Notes: generated by a model not told the origin, from the sequence alone. 64,000 bases of DNA from Pseudomonas asiatica (GCF_040214835.1 NZ_CP157874.1:562001-626000), one strand, 5' to 3'; counted from the first letter of the stretch, positions 37,341-47,044 are shown. Program-made: numbers and translations.

Positions 37341-38273
37341 TCAAAACCACATGCGGATACCGGCCACGAAACGCGCTTCATCCACATCACCACCCTCGTC
37401 GCGGATGAAATCGGCGGTCTTGCCGTAGGAGCGGTTCCAGGTGATGCCGATGTAGGGGGCGAACTGGCGGACTATTTCATAGCGCAGGCGCAGCCCGACT
37501 TCGGTATTGGCCAGGCCGGAACCCACACCGCGCCCAGGGTCGTTCTTGCCGTAGAAATTGGCTTCAGCGGTCGGCTGCAGGATCAGGCGATTGGTCAGCA
37601 GAATGTCGTAGTCGCCTTCCAGGCGCGCGGCAGTCTGGCCGTTCTCGCCAATGAACGCGGTGGCTTCGGCTTCGAAGTCGTAAAGCGCCATGCCCTGGAT
37701 ACCGAACGCCGCCCAGGTCTGGGGGGATTCAGGCTTGAAGTCCTGTCGCACCCCGGCAACCACATCCCACCATGGGCTGATCGAGCGGCCGTACAGCAGC
37801 TGCAATTCGGCATCCTCGGTGACACCGTTGGTACGTTCACCTTCGGAGCGGATCCACAGCCGGTTGATATCGCCGCCTACCCAGCCAGAAGCATCCCAGG
37901 CCAGCGTGCTGCCTTCATCGGCGTCCTGGTACTCGAGTTGATCCAGCAGGAAAAAGCTGTTGACCGCACTGTCGTGCATCTGATGCCCGCCCAACGGGGG
38001 GAAGGCTGCCTGGCGGTCGGCATCGGTCAGCACCGGGATAGGGGTACGGCTGGTCGTCGGCGTATTCGCCGAGCCGTGGTTCATTTTCGAATGATCCATC
38101 GCTTCATGGTTCATGGCTCCATGATCCATGCCCGGCATGCTGCCATGATCCATCTTGCCGTGGTCCATCATCGAATGGTCCATTTCTTCAGCGGCGAAGC
38201 TGGGCGCAGCGCCCAGCACGCCGAGCGAAACGGTCAATGCCAGCAGCGATGGTCGTGCCAGGCTATTGAGCAT
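37341..38273 (-). CDS. copB: Copper resistance protein B
   Basis: A 310-residue outer-membrane protein. The signal peptide [21 protein letters not shown] ends at SFA. A Met/His/Asp-rich metal-binding region follows ([16 protein letters not shown] and similar), then the CopB barrel with [12 protein letters not shown] and the terminal RMWF. I start at ATG 38273, which overlaps the small MDHG protein by 11 bases. An ATG at 38303 would add residues without a signal-like start. It sequesters or exports copper at the outer membrane. Confidence 0.92.
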   Translation of the reverse strand: MLNSLARPSLLALTVSLGVLGAAPSFAAEEMDHSMMDHGKMDHGSMPGMDHGAMNHEAMDHSKMNHGSANTPTTSRTPIPVLTDADRQAAFPPLGGHQMHDSAVNSFFLLDQLEYQDADEGSTLAWDASGWVGGDINRLWIRSEGERTNGVTEDAELQLLYGRSISPWWDVVAGVRQDFKPESPQTWAAFGIQGMALYDFEAEATAFIGENGQTAARLEGDYDILLTNRLILQPTAEANFYGKNDPGRGVGSGLANTEVGLRLRYEIVRQFAPYIGITWNRSYGKTADFIRDEGGDVDEARFVAGIRMWF

Positions 38274-38568
38274 CTTTCCCTGCCTCGGCTTTGTCGCTGC
38301 CATGGGATTCCATCATCTTGCCGTGGTCCATGCCTTGCATCGAGCCATGGTCCATACCCTTCATCGAACCGTGGTCCATGCCCTTCATGGCGCCATGATC
38401 CATGCCCTTCATCGAACCATGGTCCATGCCTTGGGCACCCTTGGCTTTTGTGGCATCGGCAGGCTGCTGATTGTTGTCGCCGGACCACGACGACGGGGCA
38501 TAAACGGCAAACAGGCCGGCCATTGCAGCAGAGAGGAAAAACGCGCTTCGTTTCATTGGTTTGCTCAT
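38263..38568 (-). CDS. Small [14 protein letters not shown] periplasmic copper-binding protein
   Basis: 101 residues from ATG 38568, with GGAG at a good distance. The N-terminal signal-like segment is [20 protein letters not shown]. Five back-to-back 8-residue repeats of the form MDHG(S/A/K)M(K/Q)G span about residues 50-85, followed by an acidic tail. Met and His in this spacing are typical Cu(I)/Cu(II) ligands. It sits between copA and copB, overlapping copB by 11 bases. It may deliver copper to CopA, the oxidase, or simply buffer it. Confidence 0.82.
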   Translation of the reverse strand: MSKPMKRSAFFLSAAMAGLFAVYAPSSWSGDNNQQPADATKAKGAQGMDHGSMKGMDHGAMKGMDHGSMKGMDHGSMQGMDHGKMMESHGSDKAEAGKDAQ

Positions 38569-38582
38569 CTCGGATCTCCAGT

Positions 38583-40304
38583 TCATTCGTCCACACGGAC
38601 TTCGCGGAACATGCCCATTTCCATGTGGAACAGCAGGTGACAGTGATAGGCCCAACGTCCTAAAGCATCTGCAGTGACGCGGTAGCTTCGTTTTGAGCCA
38701 GGCGGCATGTCGATCGTGTGTTTGCGCACCATGAAGTTGCCGTTCTCATCCTCCAGGTCGCTCCACATGCCATGCAGGTGGATGGGGTGGGTCATCATGG
38801 TGTCGTTGACCAGGGTGATGCGCAGGCGCTCGCCATACTTGAGGCGCAGTGGCTCGGCATCGGAAAACTTGATGCCGTCGAAGGACCAGGCGAACTTTTC
38901 CATGTGGCCGGTAAGGTGCAGCTCGATTGTGCGACCAGGCGCGCGGCCGTCCGGGTCCGGGAAGGTGCTGCGCAGGTCCGCATAGGTCAGCACGCGGCGG
39001 CCGTTGTCACGCAGCCCGATGCCCGGATCGCCCAGTTTTGGTGTCGGCGTCATCGTCTGCATGTCGACCAGCGGGTTGTTGCTCTCGGAGTCTGGGTGGC
39101 TCTGCATGGGCGCGCTGGTACCAGCCATGTCGCCATGGTCCATGCCGGCCATGTTGCCGTGGTCCATGCCAGCCATGTCGCCGTGATCCATGCCCATATC
39201 GCTCATGGAAATGATCGGCCGTGGATCGACAGCTGGAACAGGGGCTTGCAAGCCTTCGCGAACAGCCAGGGTGCCCCTGGAATACCCGGTACGGTCCATG
39301 GATTGAGCGAAGATGGTGTAAGCCTGCTCGCTTTCGGGCTCGACGATGACATCGTAGGTTTCGGCAACGGCGATGCGGAACTCGTCGACCGCAACGGGTT
39401 TGACATGCTGCCCATCCGCCGCGACAACCGTCATCTTCAGGCCGGGAATTCGCACATCGAAATACGTCATGGCCGAGCCGTTGATGAAGCGCAGGCGGAT
39501 TTTCTCGCCCGGCTTGAACACGCCCGTCCAGTTACCGTCCGGGGCCTGGCCGTTCATCAGGTACGTGTAGGTGTAGCCGCTCACGTCAGCGAGATCGGTG
39601 GGGCTCATTTTCATCTCGGCCCACATCTTGCGGTCGGCTACCGCGGCGGACCAGCCCATTTCGCTCACATCGTTGACGAAATCACCCACCGTGCGCTTGT
39701 GGTAGTTGTAGTAGTCAGACTGCTTCTTGAGCTTGGACAGCACCTGTGCAGGGTCTTCATCCGTCCAGTCGCTGAGCATGACCACATAGTCCCGGTCATA
39801 GCTGAACGGCTCAGGTTCTTTCGCGTCGATGACCAGGGCACCATACACCCCGACCTGCTCCTGGAAACCGGAGTGGCTGTGGTACCAGTAGGTGCCGTTC
39901 TGCTGGACCTTGAACCTGTACTCATACATGCCGTCGGGGGCGATGCCATGGAAGCTCAGGCCCGGCACGCCGTCCATGTTCGCCGGCAGGATGATGCCGT
40001 GCCAGTGGATGGAGGTGTCCTGTTGCAAGCGGTTGCGCACACGCAGTGTGACGGTATCGCCTTCGCGCCAGCGCAGGATGGGCCCGGGAATGGAGCCGTT
40101 GATGGCCATCGCTGTACGCGCAGTGCCGGTAATGTTGACCGGCAGCTCACCGATGTAGAGGTCGAAGTCGGTGCCGCTCAGCACATTCGGTTGGCCGGGG
40201 CTGGTCACGGCCCAGACCGGCGTGCGCCACATGCCCAGCCCGCCAAGCAGTCCGGTAGCGGCCAGGCCTTTGACGAAGGAGCGTCTGGTGGTTTTGCTTT
40301 GCAT
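38583..40304 (-). CDS. copA: Multicopper oxidase CopA
   Basis: A 573-residue Tat-exported oxidase (twin-arginine TRRSFVKG, cleavage near VWA). Three cupredoxin domains are seen. The copper ligands are SIHWHGI and WYHSHSGFQ in the first domain, and HPIHLHGMW and [13 protein letters not shown] in the last. A Met/His loop ([21 protein letters not shown]) lies at about residues 375-400. It oxidises Cu(I) in the periplasm. First gene of copA-small MDHG protein-copB-cytochrome c. Confidence 0.95.
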   Translation of the reverse strand: MQSKTTRRSFVKGLAATGLLGGLGMWRTPVWAVTSPGQPNVLSGTDFDLYIGELPVNITGTARTAMAINGSIPGPILRWREGDTVTLRVRNRLQQDTSIHWHGIILPANMDGVPGLSFHGIAPDGMYEYRFKVQQNGTYWYHSHSGFQEQVGVYGALVIDAKEPEPFSYDRDYVVMLSDWTDEDPAQVLSKLKKQSDYYNYHKRTVGDFVNDVSEMGWSAAVADRKMWAEMKMSPTDLADVSGYTYTYLMNGQAPDGNWTGVFKPGEKIRLRFINGSAMTYFDVRIPGLKMTVVAADGQHVKPVAVDEFRIAVAETYDVIVEPESEQAYTIFAQSMDRTGYSRGTLAVREGLQAPVPAVDPRPIISMSDMGMDHGDMAGMDHGNMAGMDHGDMAGTSAPMQSHPDSESNNPLVDMQTMTPTPKLGDPGIGLRDNGRRVLTYADLRSTFPDPDGRAPGRTIELHLTGHMEKFAWSFDGIKFSDAEPLRLKYGERLRITLVNDTMMTHPIHLHGMWSDLEDENGNFMVRKHTIDMPPGSKRSYRVTADALGRWAYHCHLLFHMEMGMFREVRVDE

Positions 40305-40432
40305 GCCGTTGCGTCCAGTCAGTCGAAAAGTTGCTGGTGTTCAGGCGGTTGAACGCCCCAGCCGTGGGTCCAGAAGCCCCACAATCTTCCTTCACGCTAG
40401 CGGACCTGCGCTGTCAGCTGGCTGAGCTTCAG

Positions 40433-40448
40433 ATTACTTTTCTGTCAG
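40433..40448 (-). promoter_or_regulatory. CopR-like box upstream of copA
   Basis: The minus strand reads CTGACAGAAAAGTAAT, matching the CopR box CTGACA-N5-GTAAT that I recall from P. aeruginosa at every defined base. It is about 130 bases before the copA start. No copRS genes are in the window, so control would be in trans. Confidence 0.6.
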
Positions 40449-40489
40449 CTTGTGGTGGGTCAAATTCAGTAAGCGCGCCGCGCACCCTG

Positions 40490-40648
40490 TGGGAGCGGGT
40501 TCACCCGCGAAGAATGCGACGCGGTGTATGGCACCGGCTTTGCCGGTGTTCGCGGGTAAACCCGCTCCCACAAGGCCCTGCGAAATCTTTGGGCTATGTA
40601 TTCTGTGGGAGCGGGCGTGCCCGCGAAGGGCTGCAAAGCAGCCCCATC
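40490..40648. repeat. REP cluster, three units
   Basis: Three REP units in alternating orientation: 'gggagcgggttcacccgcgaa', the inverse near 40545-40575, and 'gggagcgggcgtgcccgcgaa' near 40605-40625, ending in GGGCTGCAAAGCAGCCCC. They fill the rest of the 366-base spacer between copA and the ABC permease. Confidence 0.88.
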
Positions 40649-40670
40649 AAGCGGCTCTTTGGCCTGGCCG

Positions 40671-41867
40671 CTACTCGATGCGCAGCGCCGCCACCGGATG
40701 CAAGCGGGCCGCCCGCACGGCCGGAGCCAGGCCGGCGAGAATGCCGAGCATCGCCGCCAGCAGCAGCGCCAGCAGCAGAAACAGCGGTTGCAGCGCCAAG
40801 GGCAGGCTCGGCATGGCCAGGTGCAGTAGCCCCAGCAGCATGCCCATCAACAGCAGGCCAAGCAGGCCACCGGCCAGGGACAGCAGCGTCGCTTCAGCCA
40901 GAAACAACCCAAGTACCTGCCGCGGACTGGCGCCAATCGCCCGCAACAGGCCGATTTCTGCCGTGCGCTCGCCCACAGTGGTCGTCATGATGGTGAGAAT
41001 GCCGACGGCGCCGACCAGCAGCGAAATGCCCCCCAAGGCACCAATGGCCAGGCTCAGGGTGCCGAGAACGCGGTTGAAGCTGCGCAGCATGTCGTCCTGG
41101 GTGGTCAGGCTGAAATCCTCCGCACCGTGTCGTTCGCCGAGCACCTCGCGAATCTGCCGGCTCAATGCCCGTGAAGTTGTACCTGCGCCAAACACCACAT
41201 GGGCTTTGACCACCCCGGTGCGGTTGAACAGGCTTTCCGCCCAGTCCACCGGGATGTAGGCGATATCGTCGAGGTTGAAACCGAGCAACTGGCCTTTCTC
41301 CGCCATCACGCCGATTACCCGGAAACGCACGCCGCCGACGCGGATCAGCTCACCCAGCGGGTTGCGCGCCCCGAACAGCTCGGTACGCAGCTGATGGCCG
41401 AGCACCACATAGGGCGGCGAACGGCCGTCACGGGCCGGGGGCAGGAACTCGCCCAGGCTCAGTTGCATGCGCCAGGCCTGCGCCATCTGTTGGCCGCCAC
41501 CGAGAATGTCGCTGCGCCGGCTCAGTTGACCGAACTGGATATTCCCGCTGCCCTGAATGATCGGCACCGCCGCCTCGACATGCGGCAAGCGCCGCAGGGC
41601 GTCGGTGTCACTGATGGTCAGTGGCCGCACGCTGCCAAGCAGGCCGCCGAGGCCGCTGGTCTGGGTCTTGCCCGGGCGCACGGTGATGATCCGCGTACCA
41701 AACTGCGAGAAGTTCTCCAGCACATAGCCGCGCACGCCTTCGCCTATGGCCGTGAGCAGTGCCACGGCGGCTATGCCGATCGCTACCCCGAGCAGGGTCA
41801 GCAGGCTGCGCAGCGGGCGGCAGGTCAGCGCCGAGCTGGTCAGCCGGAAACCATCTTGCCAGCGCAT
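40671..41867 (-). CDS. MacB/FtsX-type ABC permease (second)
   Basis: 398 residues from ATG 41867, which overlaps the preceding permease stop as TGATG. It has one N-terminal helix ([26 protein letters not shown]), a periplasmic domain (about 40-270), then three helices with VGERTAEIGLLRAIGASPRQV. It pairs with the permease at 41867-43078 as a heterodimer. The longer open frame to 41990 is inside the upstream gene. Confidence 0.88.
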   Translation of the reverse strand: MRWQDGFRLTSSALTCRPLRSLLTLLGVAIGIAAVALLTAIGEGVRGYVLENFSQFGTRIITVRPGKTQTSGLGGLLGSVRPLTISDTDALRRLPHVEAAVPIIQGSGNIQFGQLSRRSDILGGGQQMAQAWRMQLSLGEFLPPARDGRSPPYVVLGHQLRTELFGARNPLGELIRVGGVRFRVIGVMAEKGQLLGFNLDDIAYIPVDWAESLFNRTGVVKAHVVFGAGTTSRALSRQIREVLGERHGAEDFSLTTQDDMLRSFNRVLGTLSLAIGALGGISLLVGAVGILTIMTTTVGERTAEIGLLRAIGASPRQVLGLFLAEATLLSLAGGLLGLLLMGMLLGLLHLAMPSLPLALQPLFLLLALLLAAMLGILAGLAPAVRAARLHPVAALRIE

Positions 41868-43078
41868 CAGTGCGCCCCCGGCGGGCGTAGCGCCGCCACC
41901 GGCTCCAGCGCCGAGGCCCGAGCGGCCGGCAGCCAGGCGAACAGCAGCGCCGTGCCGAGTGCCAGCAGCACTGCGCCAGCCCGCGCCCACCAGGGGGCAT
42001 AGAGCGGCAGATCGAACGCCAGGCGCCCCAGCCAGAGCAAGGTTTCGGCCAGCAGCAGCCCTGCCAGTGCCCCTGTCAGGGCCAACAGCGCCGCCTCGCC
42101 GAGGAACAGCAGGCGCAGCTGCGCCGCCGTCACGCCTATGGCTTTGAGCAGGCCGATCTCGGCGCTGCGCTGGCTTACTGCAATCCAGGTCACGTTCATG
42201 ATCAGGATGCCTGCCACCAGCAGGCTGATCGCGGCAATGCCGGCCACCGCCAGGGTCAGCACCGCGAGTATCTGGTCGAAGGCGCTGAGCAGGCTGTCCT
42301 GGCTGATCAGGGTGACGTCCTCCTCTCCCTCGTGACGCTCCTTGAGCGCGGCGAGTATCAGCTGCTTGCTACGGTCGAGAAAGCTCGGACCATGCACCTC
42401 GACAAACACCCGCGACAACCCCTCGCTATTGAACAAGGCCTGGGCGCTGGCCACCGGAATGATCAACATCTCGGCGAAATCCATCCCCAGCGATTCGCCC
42501 CGCTCATCGAGAATGCCGACCACCCGGAAGCGCCGGTCGCCAGCGCGCAACCATTCACCCAGGGCCGGGCGAGCCCCGAACAGCTCGCGCCGGAGTTTGC
42601 CGCCGATCACGCAGACGGCCTCGGCCTGTTCAGGGTCCAGCGTCGGCAGGGGTTGGCCCTGGACGACCGTCAGTTGGCGAATGGCGAAGAAGTCCCGGGT
42701 GGTGCCCAGCGTCAGCACCTCACGATTGCGGTTGCCGACTATCACCTCCATCTGCCCGGCCTGCTGCGGCGCGACCCGGCGGATGCCCGGCAACCGGGTG
42801 ATGGCCTGGACATCCTGCAAGGTCAACTCGTGTGGCGTCAGCCCGGTGAGCGGCGGCATTCGCCCGGTGGTTTCCTTGCGCCCCGGGAAAACGATGAGGA
42901 TGTCGCGCCCGAGCAGCGAGAACTCGTTCAGGACGAAGGCCCGCGCGCCCGCGCCAAGACCGGTGAGCAGGTTGACCGCGACCACCCCGATAGCGATGGC
43001 CAGCAGTAGCATCAGGCTGCGTGAGCGATGCCCACGCAAGGCACCTAGCCAGAAGCCCAGGGCATCGGCAGCGCGCAT
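41867..43078 (-). CDS. MacB/FtsX-type ABC permease (first)
   Basis: 403 residues with the same layout as its partner: N-terminal helix LMLLLAIAIGVVAVNLLTGLGAG, a MacB-like periplasmic domain, and VSQRSAEIGLLKAIGVTAAQL in the cytoplasmic loop before the last helices. Its start at 43078 overlaps the ATPase stop. Tandem heterologous permeases with a HlyD adaptor suggest a tripartite exporter using an outer-membrane channel encoded elsewhere. Confidence 0.88.
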   Translation of the reverse strand: MRAADALGFWLGALRGHRSRSLMLLLAIAIGVVAVNLLTGLGAGARAFVLNEFSLLGRDILIVFPGRKETTGRMPPLTGLTPHELTLQDVQAITRLPGIRRVAPQQAGQMEVIVGNRNREVLTLGTTRDFFAIRQLTVVQGQPLPTLDPEQAEAVCVIGGKLRRELFGARPALGEWLRAGDRRFRVVGILDERGESLGMDFAEMLIIPVASAQALFNSEGLSRVFVEVHGPSFLDRSKQLILAALKERHEGEEDVTLISQDSLLSAFDQILAVLTLAVAGIAAISLLVAGILIMNVTWIAVSQRSAEIGLLKAIGVTAAQLRLLFLGEAALLALTGALAGLLLAETLLWLGRLAFDLPLYAPWWARAGAVLLALGTALLFAWLPAARASALEPVAALRPPGAH

Positions 43079-43764
43079 CAGGCCAGCGCCCACTGCGGCG
43101 CAATACTGTGGATCCGCCCGTCACGCATGTGCAGCTGGCGCTGTGCACGGGCGCCCAGGCTGGCATCGTGGGTCACCACTATCAGGGTCAGACCCTCGCC
43201 GTTGAGCTCCTCCAGCAGGCTGAAGACCTCTGCGCCGGCCTGGCTATCGAGATTGCCGGTGGGTTCGTCGGCCAACAGCAGCGCCGGTTGCATGACCATC
43301 GCCCGGGCGATCGCCACGCGCTGGCGCTGGCCACCGGACAGCTCGGCCGGGCGGTGGGCAATGCGCTCGCCCAGCCCCAGGCGTGCCACCAATTGGCTGC
43401 TGCGCTTGCGCCGTTGTGCCGCACCAATGCCGGCAAGGACCATCGGCAGCTCGATGTTTTCCAGCACCGTCAGTCGTGCGATCAGGTGGTAGGACTGGAA
43501 CACGAAACCTATCAGTCGGCTGCGCAACTGGGCGCGGCGCGCCTCGCTCAGCGCCGCCGTGGCCTCGCCCTGCAGCCAGTATTCGCCGGCGCTCGGCGCG
43601 TCGAGCAGGCCGAGGATGTTCAGCAAGGTCGACTTGCCCGAGCCCGACGGGCCCATCACCGCCATGTAGTCACCGGCGGCGATGTCCAGGTCCAGGCCAT
43701 CCAGGCCCATCACCTGCTGTTCGCCCAACTGGAAGCTGCGGCTGCCGCCGCGCAGGCGGATCAT
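43078..43764 (-). CDS. ABC ATPase of the MacB/LolD class
   Basis: A 228-residue ATPase. Walker A is GPSGSGKST, signature LSGGQRQRV, Walker B LLADEPTGNLD, H-loop VTHD, and the LolD-type FVFQSYHLIARLTVLENIELP. It overlaps the adaptor gene stop by 4 bases. It energises the two permeases. Confidence 0.93.
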   Translation of the reverse strand: MIRLRGGSRSFQLGEQQVMGLDGLDLDIAAGDYMAVMGPSGSGKSTLLNILGLLDAPSAGEYWLQGEATAALSEARRAQLRSRLIGFVFQSYHLIARLTVLENIELPMVLAGIGAAQRRKRSSQLVARLGLGERIAHRPAELSGGQRQRVAIARAMVMQPALLLADEPTGNLDSQAGAEVFSLLEELNGEGLTLIVVTHDASLGARAQRQLHMRDGRIHSIAPQWALA

Positions 43765-44912
43765 TTCTTGGTCTCCGCGGCATCCACCGGGATCACCGCC
43801 ACGGTATCCTTGAGCCCTTCCTGCTCGTGGCTGGCGACTATGCGTGCGTCCTCGTCCAGCCCTGCGAGCACCTCGGTCCAGCGCCAGTTGCTCAGCCCGG
43901 TTTGCACCTGTACCTCGCGCAACACCCGGGCGCTCGGGTCATATCGCAGCACACGCTGCCCCTCCAGCAGGGTCTCGGTGGGGATGCGCAAGGCACCCGC
44001 GTGCTGCTCCAGGAGGATCTCGACATCGGCGCTATAGCCGGTGAGCAGGGCCAGGTCTGCCGGCGGCTGGTCGAAGCGCACCTCGACATCGACGGTGCGC
44101 GCCTGCTTCTCCAGTTCGCGCACATAGGGCGCAATGCGGCTGACGCGGCCGGTGAAATGCTGACCACGGAAGGCATCCAGGCTGATCCGTACGGCGGTTC
44201 CTGGGTGAACCCGGGCAGCGTCCACCTCATCGATCGGTGCCTCTACAAACAGGCAGCTGTCGTCGATCAGGTCGACTGCCGGCGGCGTGGGAATACCTGG
44301 CGGCGAAGGGGTGACGAACTCGCCGAGTTCGCCGTTGATTTCTGCGACGATGCCAGCGAATGGTGCACGCAGGGTTGTCTGTTCCAGCAGTGAACGCTGC
44401 AACTGCAGGCTGGCGTCGGCCTCGCGGATCAGCACGGCACTGGCACTGCACATCAGTTTCGCCAGGTTGGCCTTGGTCGCCGCCTGATCGAGGCGGTCGG
44501 CGGCAATCAGCTTGCGGTCGGCCAACTGGCCGAGGCGATCAAGGTCGCGCCGGTCCAGCAGAGCTTGCTGGCAGCGCTGTTCGCGGGTGTTGCGCTGGGC
44601 CTCCAGCCGCGCCTCGGCTTCCTGCAGCCTGGCCTGTTGCTCGTCCTGCCGCAGGCGCATGAGCACCTGATCCGGCTGGACCCGCTGGCCCTCGCTGACC
44701 AGCAACTCGGCAACCTGGCCGCCGACATTGAAGGACAGGTGCGAGCGTCGACAGGACTTCAGCGTACCCGCGCGCGTGTTGGCCACCACCGTCTCCACCG
44801 GCCCCCGCTCAACTTCCAGCAGCCTGACCGGCACCGGCTGCGGTCGACTCAACCAGCCGCCCAACACCACGAGACAAGCCAGGATCGACGAGCCAATCAA
44901 TAATTTGCGCAT
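43761..44912 (-). CDS. HlyD/MacA-type periplasmic adaptor
   Basis: A 383-residue membrane-fusion protein. The N-terminal anchor is LLIGSSILACLVVLGGWLS. The barrel-sandwich hybrid domain is split around a coiled coil of about residues 100-160 (QARLQEAEARLEAQRNTREQR). The beta-barrel and membrane-proximal domains follow. A strong GGGAGGAGGTG ribosome site lies just before the ATG. First gene of the adaptor-ATPase-permease-permease operon; the exported compound is unknown. Confidence 0.9.
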   Translation of the reverse strand: MRKLLIGSSILACLVVLGGWLSRPQPVPVRLLEVERGPVETVVANTRAGTLKSCRRSHLSFNVGGQVAELLVSEGQRVQPDQVLMRLRQDEQQARLQEAEARLEAQRNTREQRCQQALLDRRDLDRLGQLADRKLIAADRLDQAATKANLAKLMCSASAVLIREADASLQLQRSLLEQTTLRAPFAGIVAEINGELGEFVTPSPPGIPTPPAVDLIDDSCLFVEAPIDEVDAARVHPGTAVRISLDAFRGQHFTGRVSRIAPYVRELEKQARTVDVEVRFDQPPADLALLTGYSADVEILLEQHAGALRIPTETLLEGQRVLRYDPSARVLREVQVQTGLSNWRWTEVLAGLDEDARIVASHEQEGLKDTVAVIPVDAAETKK

Positions 44913-44977
44913 GGACTACACCTCCTCCCATATGGCTTGAGCCTAGATCAGGAGGGTGAAAGCTCCACGCGAAACGT

Positions 44978-45027
44978 CATTTATCCGACGATTTTCGGAT
45001 GAGCGTTAGTTTAGTGTCAGATAAATG
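44978..45027. promoter_or_regulatory. Candidate operator of the exporter operon
   Basis: ATCCGA (44983-44988) with TCGGAT (44995-45000) around 6 bases, nested inside CATTTATC (44978-44985) and GATAAATG (45020-45027). It is about 70-115 bases upstream of the adaptor ATG. Confidence 0.4.
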
Positions 45028-45117
45028 GCGAATGAGATTTTTTTCGCTCACGCAACGGCGATTCCCCGGCCATGGGAAGGCTGCAGAAAGTTTCAGAGGA
45101 TGAGAATGGCGGGCATT

Positions 45118-45141
45118 AAAAAGCCGGCTTGTGGCCGGCTT
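45118..45141 (-). terminator. Intrinsic terminator, minus strand
   Basis: AAGCCGGC/GCCGGCTT stem with 5-base loop followed by TTTTT on the minus strand. It is 200 bases past the S24-like gene stop, so it ends either that transcript or a small RNA. Confidence 0.8.
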
Positions 45142-45344
45142 CTCGGGGACGCTTCCGACTAATTTATGGTAAGCCGCAATCGCCTTAACTGTGTGGCCAT
45201 CAAGGGCCTGAAAGAGATGGCAGATGCCCGTGTGGGATATCGCCGAGCCCTCTGGACCGCGGCTCGCGCCGGTCGGGGCTGAATGTGCGGCGTAGCATAC
45301 AAGGGCGCGCGCAGGATGCCCAGCAAAAAATGGCACAGGTTGTT

Positions 45345-46046
45345 TCAGTCGGGCCGTTGCTGGCGGAAATGCGACCAGTGGAACACCCAGCCCAGAATCT
45401 CCAGCCTTTGTGTCTGGCGCTGGGCGGTGGTGTAGCGTTCGACCGCATAGTTGCGCCGATCATGGCTGTGCAGGTACAGCGTGCCGTTCTGGCCGAGGCT
45501 GAGGTTGTTCACCCTGAGCACGCCGTTGTGCAGCAGGGCATAGGTTTCGCCCTCGAACACCTGGGTCATGCCCAGGTCGATGGCCAGGGTGGCCTGCAGC
45601 GGAATCAGCGGGGTCATGTTGCTGGCGGGCATCGCCAGGCAGATGGCGTTGTCGGCATGCACTCCCAACCCTTTCAGGGCTTTTGCGGGCAGGCACATGT
45701 GCTTGCCCGCCACGGGTGACAGCAGGCCGTTGTGCAGTTCGTAAAAGGGCACCTTCAGTGCCCGGCCGCCTTGCGCTGACAGCGGCGTGCGCGGGTTGGC
45801 AGGCGCCGGCCCTGGCGGGCAGCTGCGCAGGATCGGGTTGTGGTGTTTGGGGCCTTCGCCCGTGCGCAACCAACGACGATGCACGCAGAACAGGTCGGCC
45901 ATTTCGTCCAGCCGTGCCAAAGGCACGCCGCGCTTGAGCCAGTTGTTGACGTGCTGGGGGGTGACGCTGCGCTGGGCGGCGAAATCGGAAGAGGTCAGGC
46001 CACATTCGTGGAGGAGGGCTTTGAGTCGGTCGCCGGATGTGTTCAT
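45345..46046 (-). CDS. Phage-repressor-like regulator (HTH plus S24-like domain)
   Basis: A 233-residue protein. The HTH is at about 8-60 (LKALLHECGLTSSDFAAQRSVTPQHVNNWL). A linker rich in Pro follows. The C-terminal LexA/CI-like domain carries MPASNMTPLIPLQATLAIDLG...GETYALLHNGVLRVNNL. The usual catalytic GDSM is ASNM and the Lys position reads Arg (VLRVN), so autocleavage may be lost. No other phage genes are adjacent; it is probably a chromosomal regulator. Confidence 0.8.
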   Translation of the reverse strand: MNTSGDRLKALLHECGLTSSDFAAQRSVTPQHVNNWLKRGVPLARLDEMADLFCVHRRWLRTGEGPKHHNPILRSCPPGPAPANPRTPLSAQGGRALKVPFYELHNGLLSPVAGKHMCLPAKALKGLGVHADNAICLAMPASNMTPLIPLQATLAIDLGMTQVFEGETYALLHNGVLRVNNLSLGQNGTLYLHSHDRRNYAVERYTTAQRQTQRLEILGWVFHWSHFRQQRPD

Positions 46047-46186
46047 GGCGGCGAGTGTAGCGGCGGGGTGCCAGCAAGGATATGAACCGGATGTTGATGG
46101 GGCTTGTGTGAAAAGCGCCTGTTTGTAGGGCGTTGGAGTAGGACTGCGTAGGATTTATTACCGCATCAGACGTTGGCGCGGTAGCT

Positions 46187-46318
46187 GTAGGAGCGGCCTT
46201 GTGTCGCGACGGGACGCGAAGCGTCCCCAAAACCATCCCGCACGATTTACCTGAGAGACCGCATTTGCTGATTTTACGGCCGCTTCGCGCCCGATCGCGA
46301 CACAAGGCCGCTCCTACA
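46187..46318. repeat. REP pair (GGAGCGGCCTTGTGTCGCG type)
   Basis: 'ggagcggccttgtgtcgcga' and 'tcgcgacacaaggccgctcc' lie 75 bases apart; the interior carries GGGACGCGAAGCGTCCCC. It fills much of the 377-base spacer upstream of the S24-like gene; I see nothing else in the rest. Confidence 0.9.
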
Positions 46319-46383
46319 ACCGACCGCGAAGGCAGGTCATTCAACAAGAAGGCTGCGAACGAAGGTCGCTGACGAATGGCCAT

Positions 46384-46410
46384 AAAAAACCCCGCCGAGG
46401 CGGGGTTTTT
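46384..46410. terminator. Bidirectional intrinsic terminator of ppa
   Basis: AAAAAACCCCGCC-GAGG-CGGGGTTTTT: a 7-bp GC stem extended by A/T pairs. Its U-tract works in both directions, 14 bases after the ppa stop. Confidence 0.92.
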
Positions 46411-46423
46411 CATGCAACCGGCA

Positions 46424-46951
46424 TCAGCCCTTGTAGGCAGCAACCGATTTGGTGATCGCGGCGCGGGCGGCGTCAGCGCCTTCCCAGCCTTCGATCTTGA
46501 CCCACTTGCCCTTCTCGAGATCTTTGTAGTTGGCAAAGAAGTGCTCGATCTGCTGGATCAGCAGGGCTGGCAGGTCGGTGTACTCCTTCACATCGACGTA
46601 CAGCTGCGACAGCTTGTCGTGAGGAACAGCGATGACCTTGGCGTCGCCGCCGCCGTCGTCGGTCATGTTCAGCACGCCGACCGGACGGGCGCGGATAACC
46701 GAACCTGGGGCTACCGGGTAAGGGGTAACGACCAGCACGTCCAGCGGATCACCGTCATCGGCCAGGGTGTTCGGGATGAAGCCGTAGTTGGCTGGGTAGA
46801 ACATCGGGGTAGCCATGAAACGGTCGACGAACAGGGTATCGCTGTCCTTGTCGATCTCGTATTTGATCGGCGCGTGGTTGGCCGGGATCTCGATGGCGAC
46901 GTAGATGTCGTTCGGCAGGTCTTTGCCCGCCGGAATCTTGCTGTAGCTCAT
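46424..46951 (-). CDS. ppa: Inorganic pyrophosphatase, family I
   Basis: A 175-residue enzyme, typical length. [22 protein letters not shown] and [24 protein letters not shown] contain the metal-binding acidic cluster. [19 protein letters not shown] follows. It hydrolyses PPi in the cytoplasm. Confidence 0.97.
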
Positions 46952-47044
46952 TGGGCAGTGCCCCCGTGTTTGACCAAAAAAGTGGCGGCGATTATAGGCA
47001 CATTCTGCATGGGCATGCCACGCCTGGCCTGATGTGCGGCCCCG

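Larger units (their letters stand above)
44913..45344. other. 432-base spacer: operon promoter region and 3' region of the S24-like gene
   Basis: Bases 44913-45060 are AT-rich and carry inverted repeats suited to regulation of the exporter operon. A minus-strand terminator lies at 45118-45141. The stretch 45142-45344 is GC-rich without a convincing gene. A minus-strand open frame exists but it runs through the terminator and the AT-rich promoter, so I do not call it. Confidence 0.6.

Noticed and set aside
44977..45336. A 119-codon minus-strand open frame between the exporter operon and the S24-like gene
   Set aside because: It spans an intrinsic terminator and the AT-rich promoter region and shows no domain or ribosome site.
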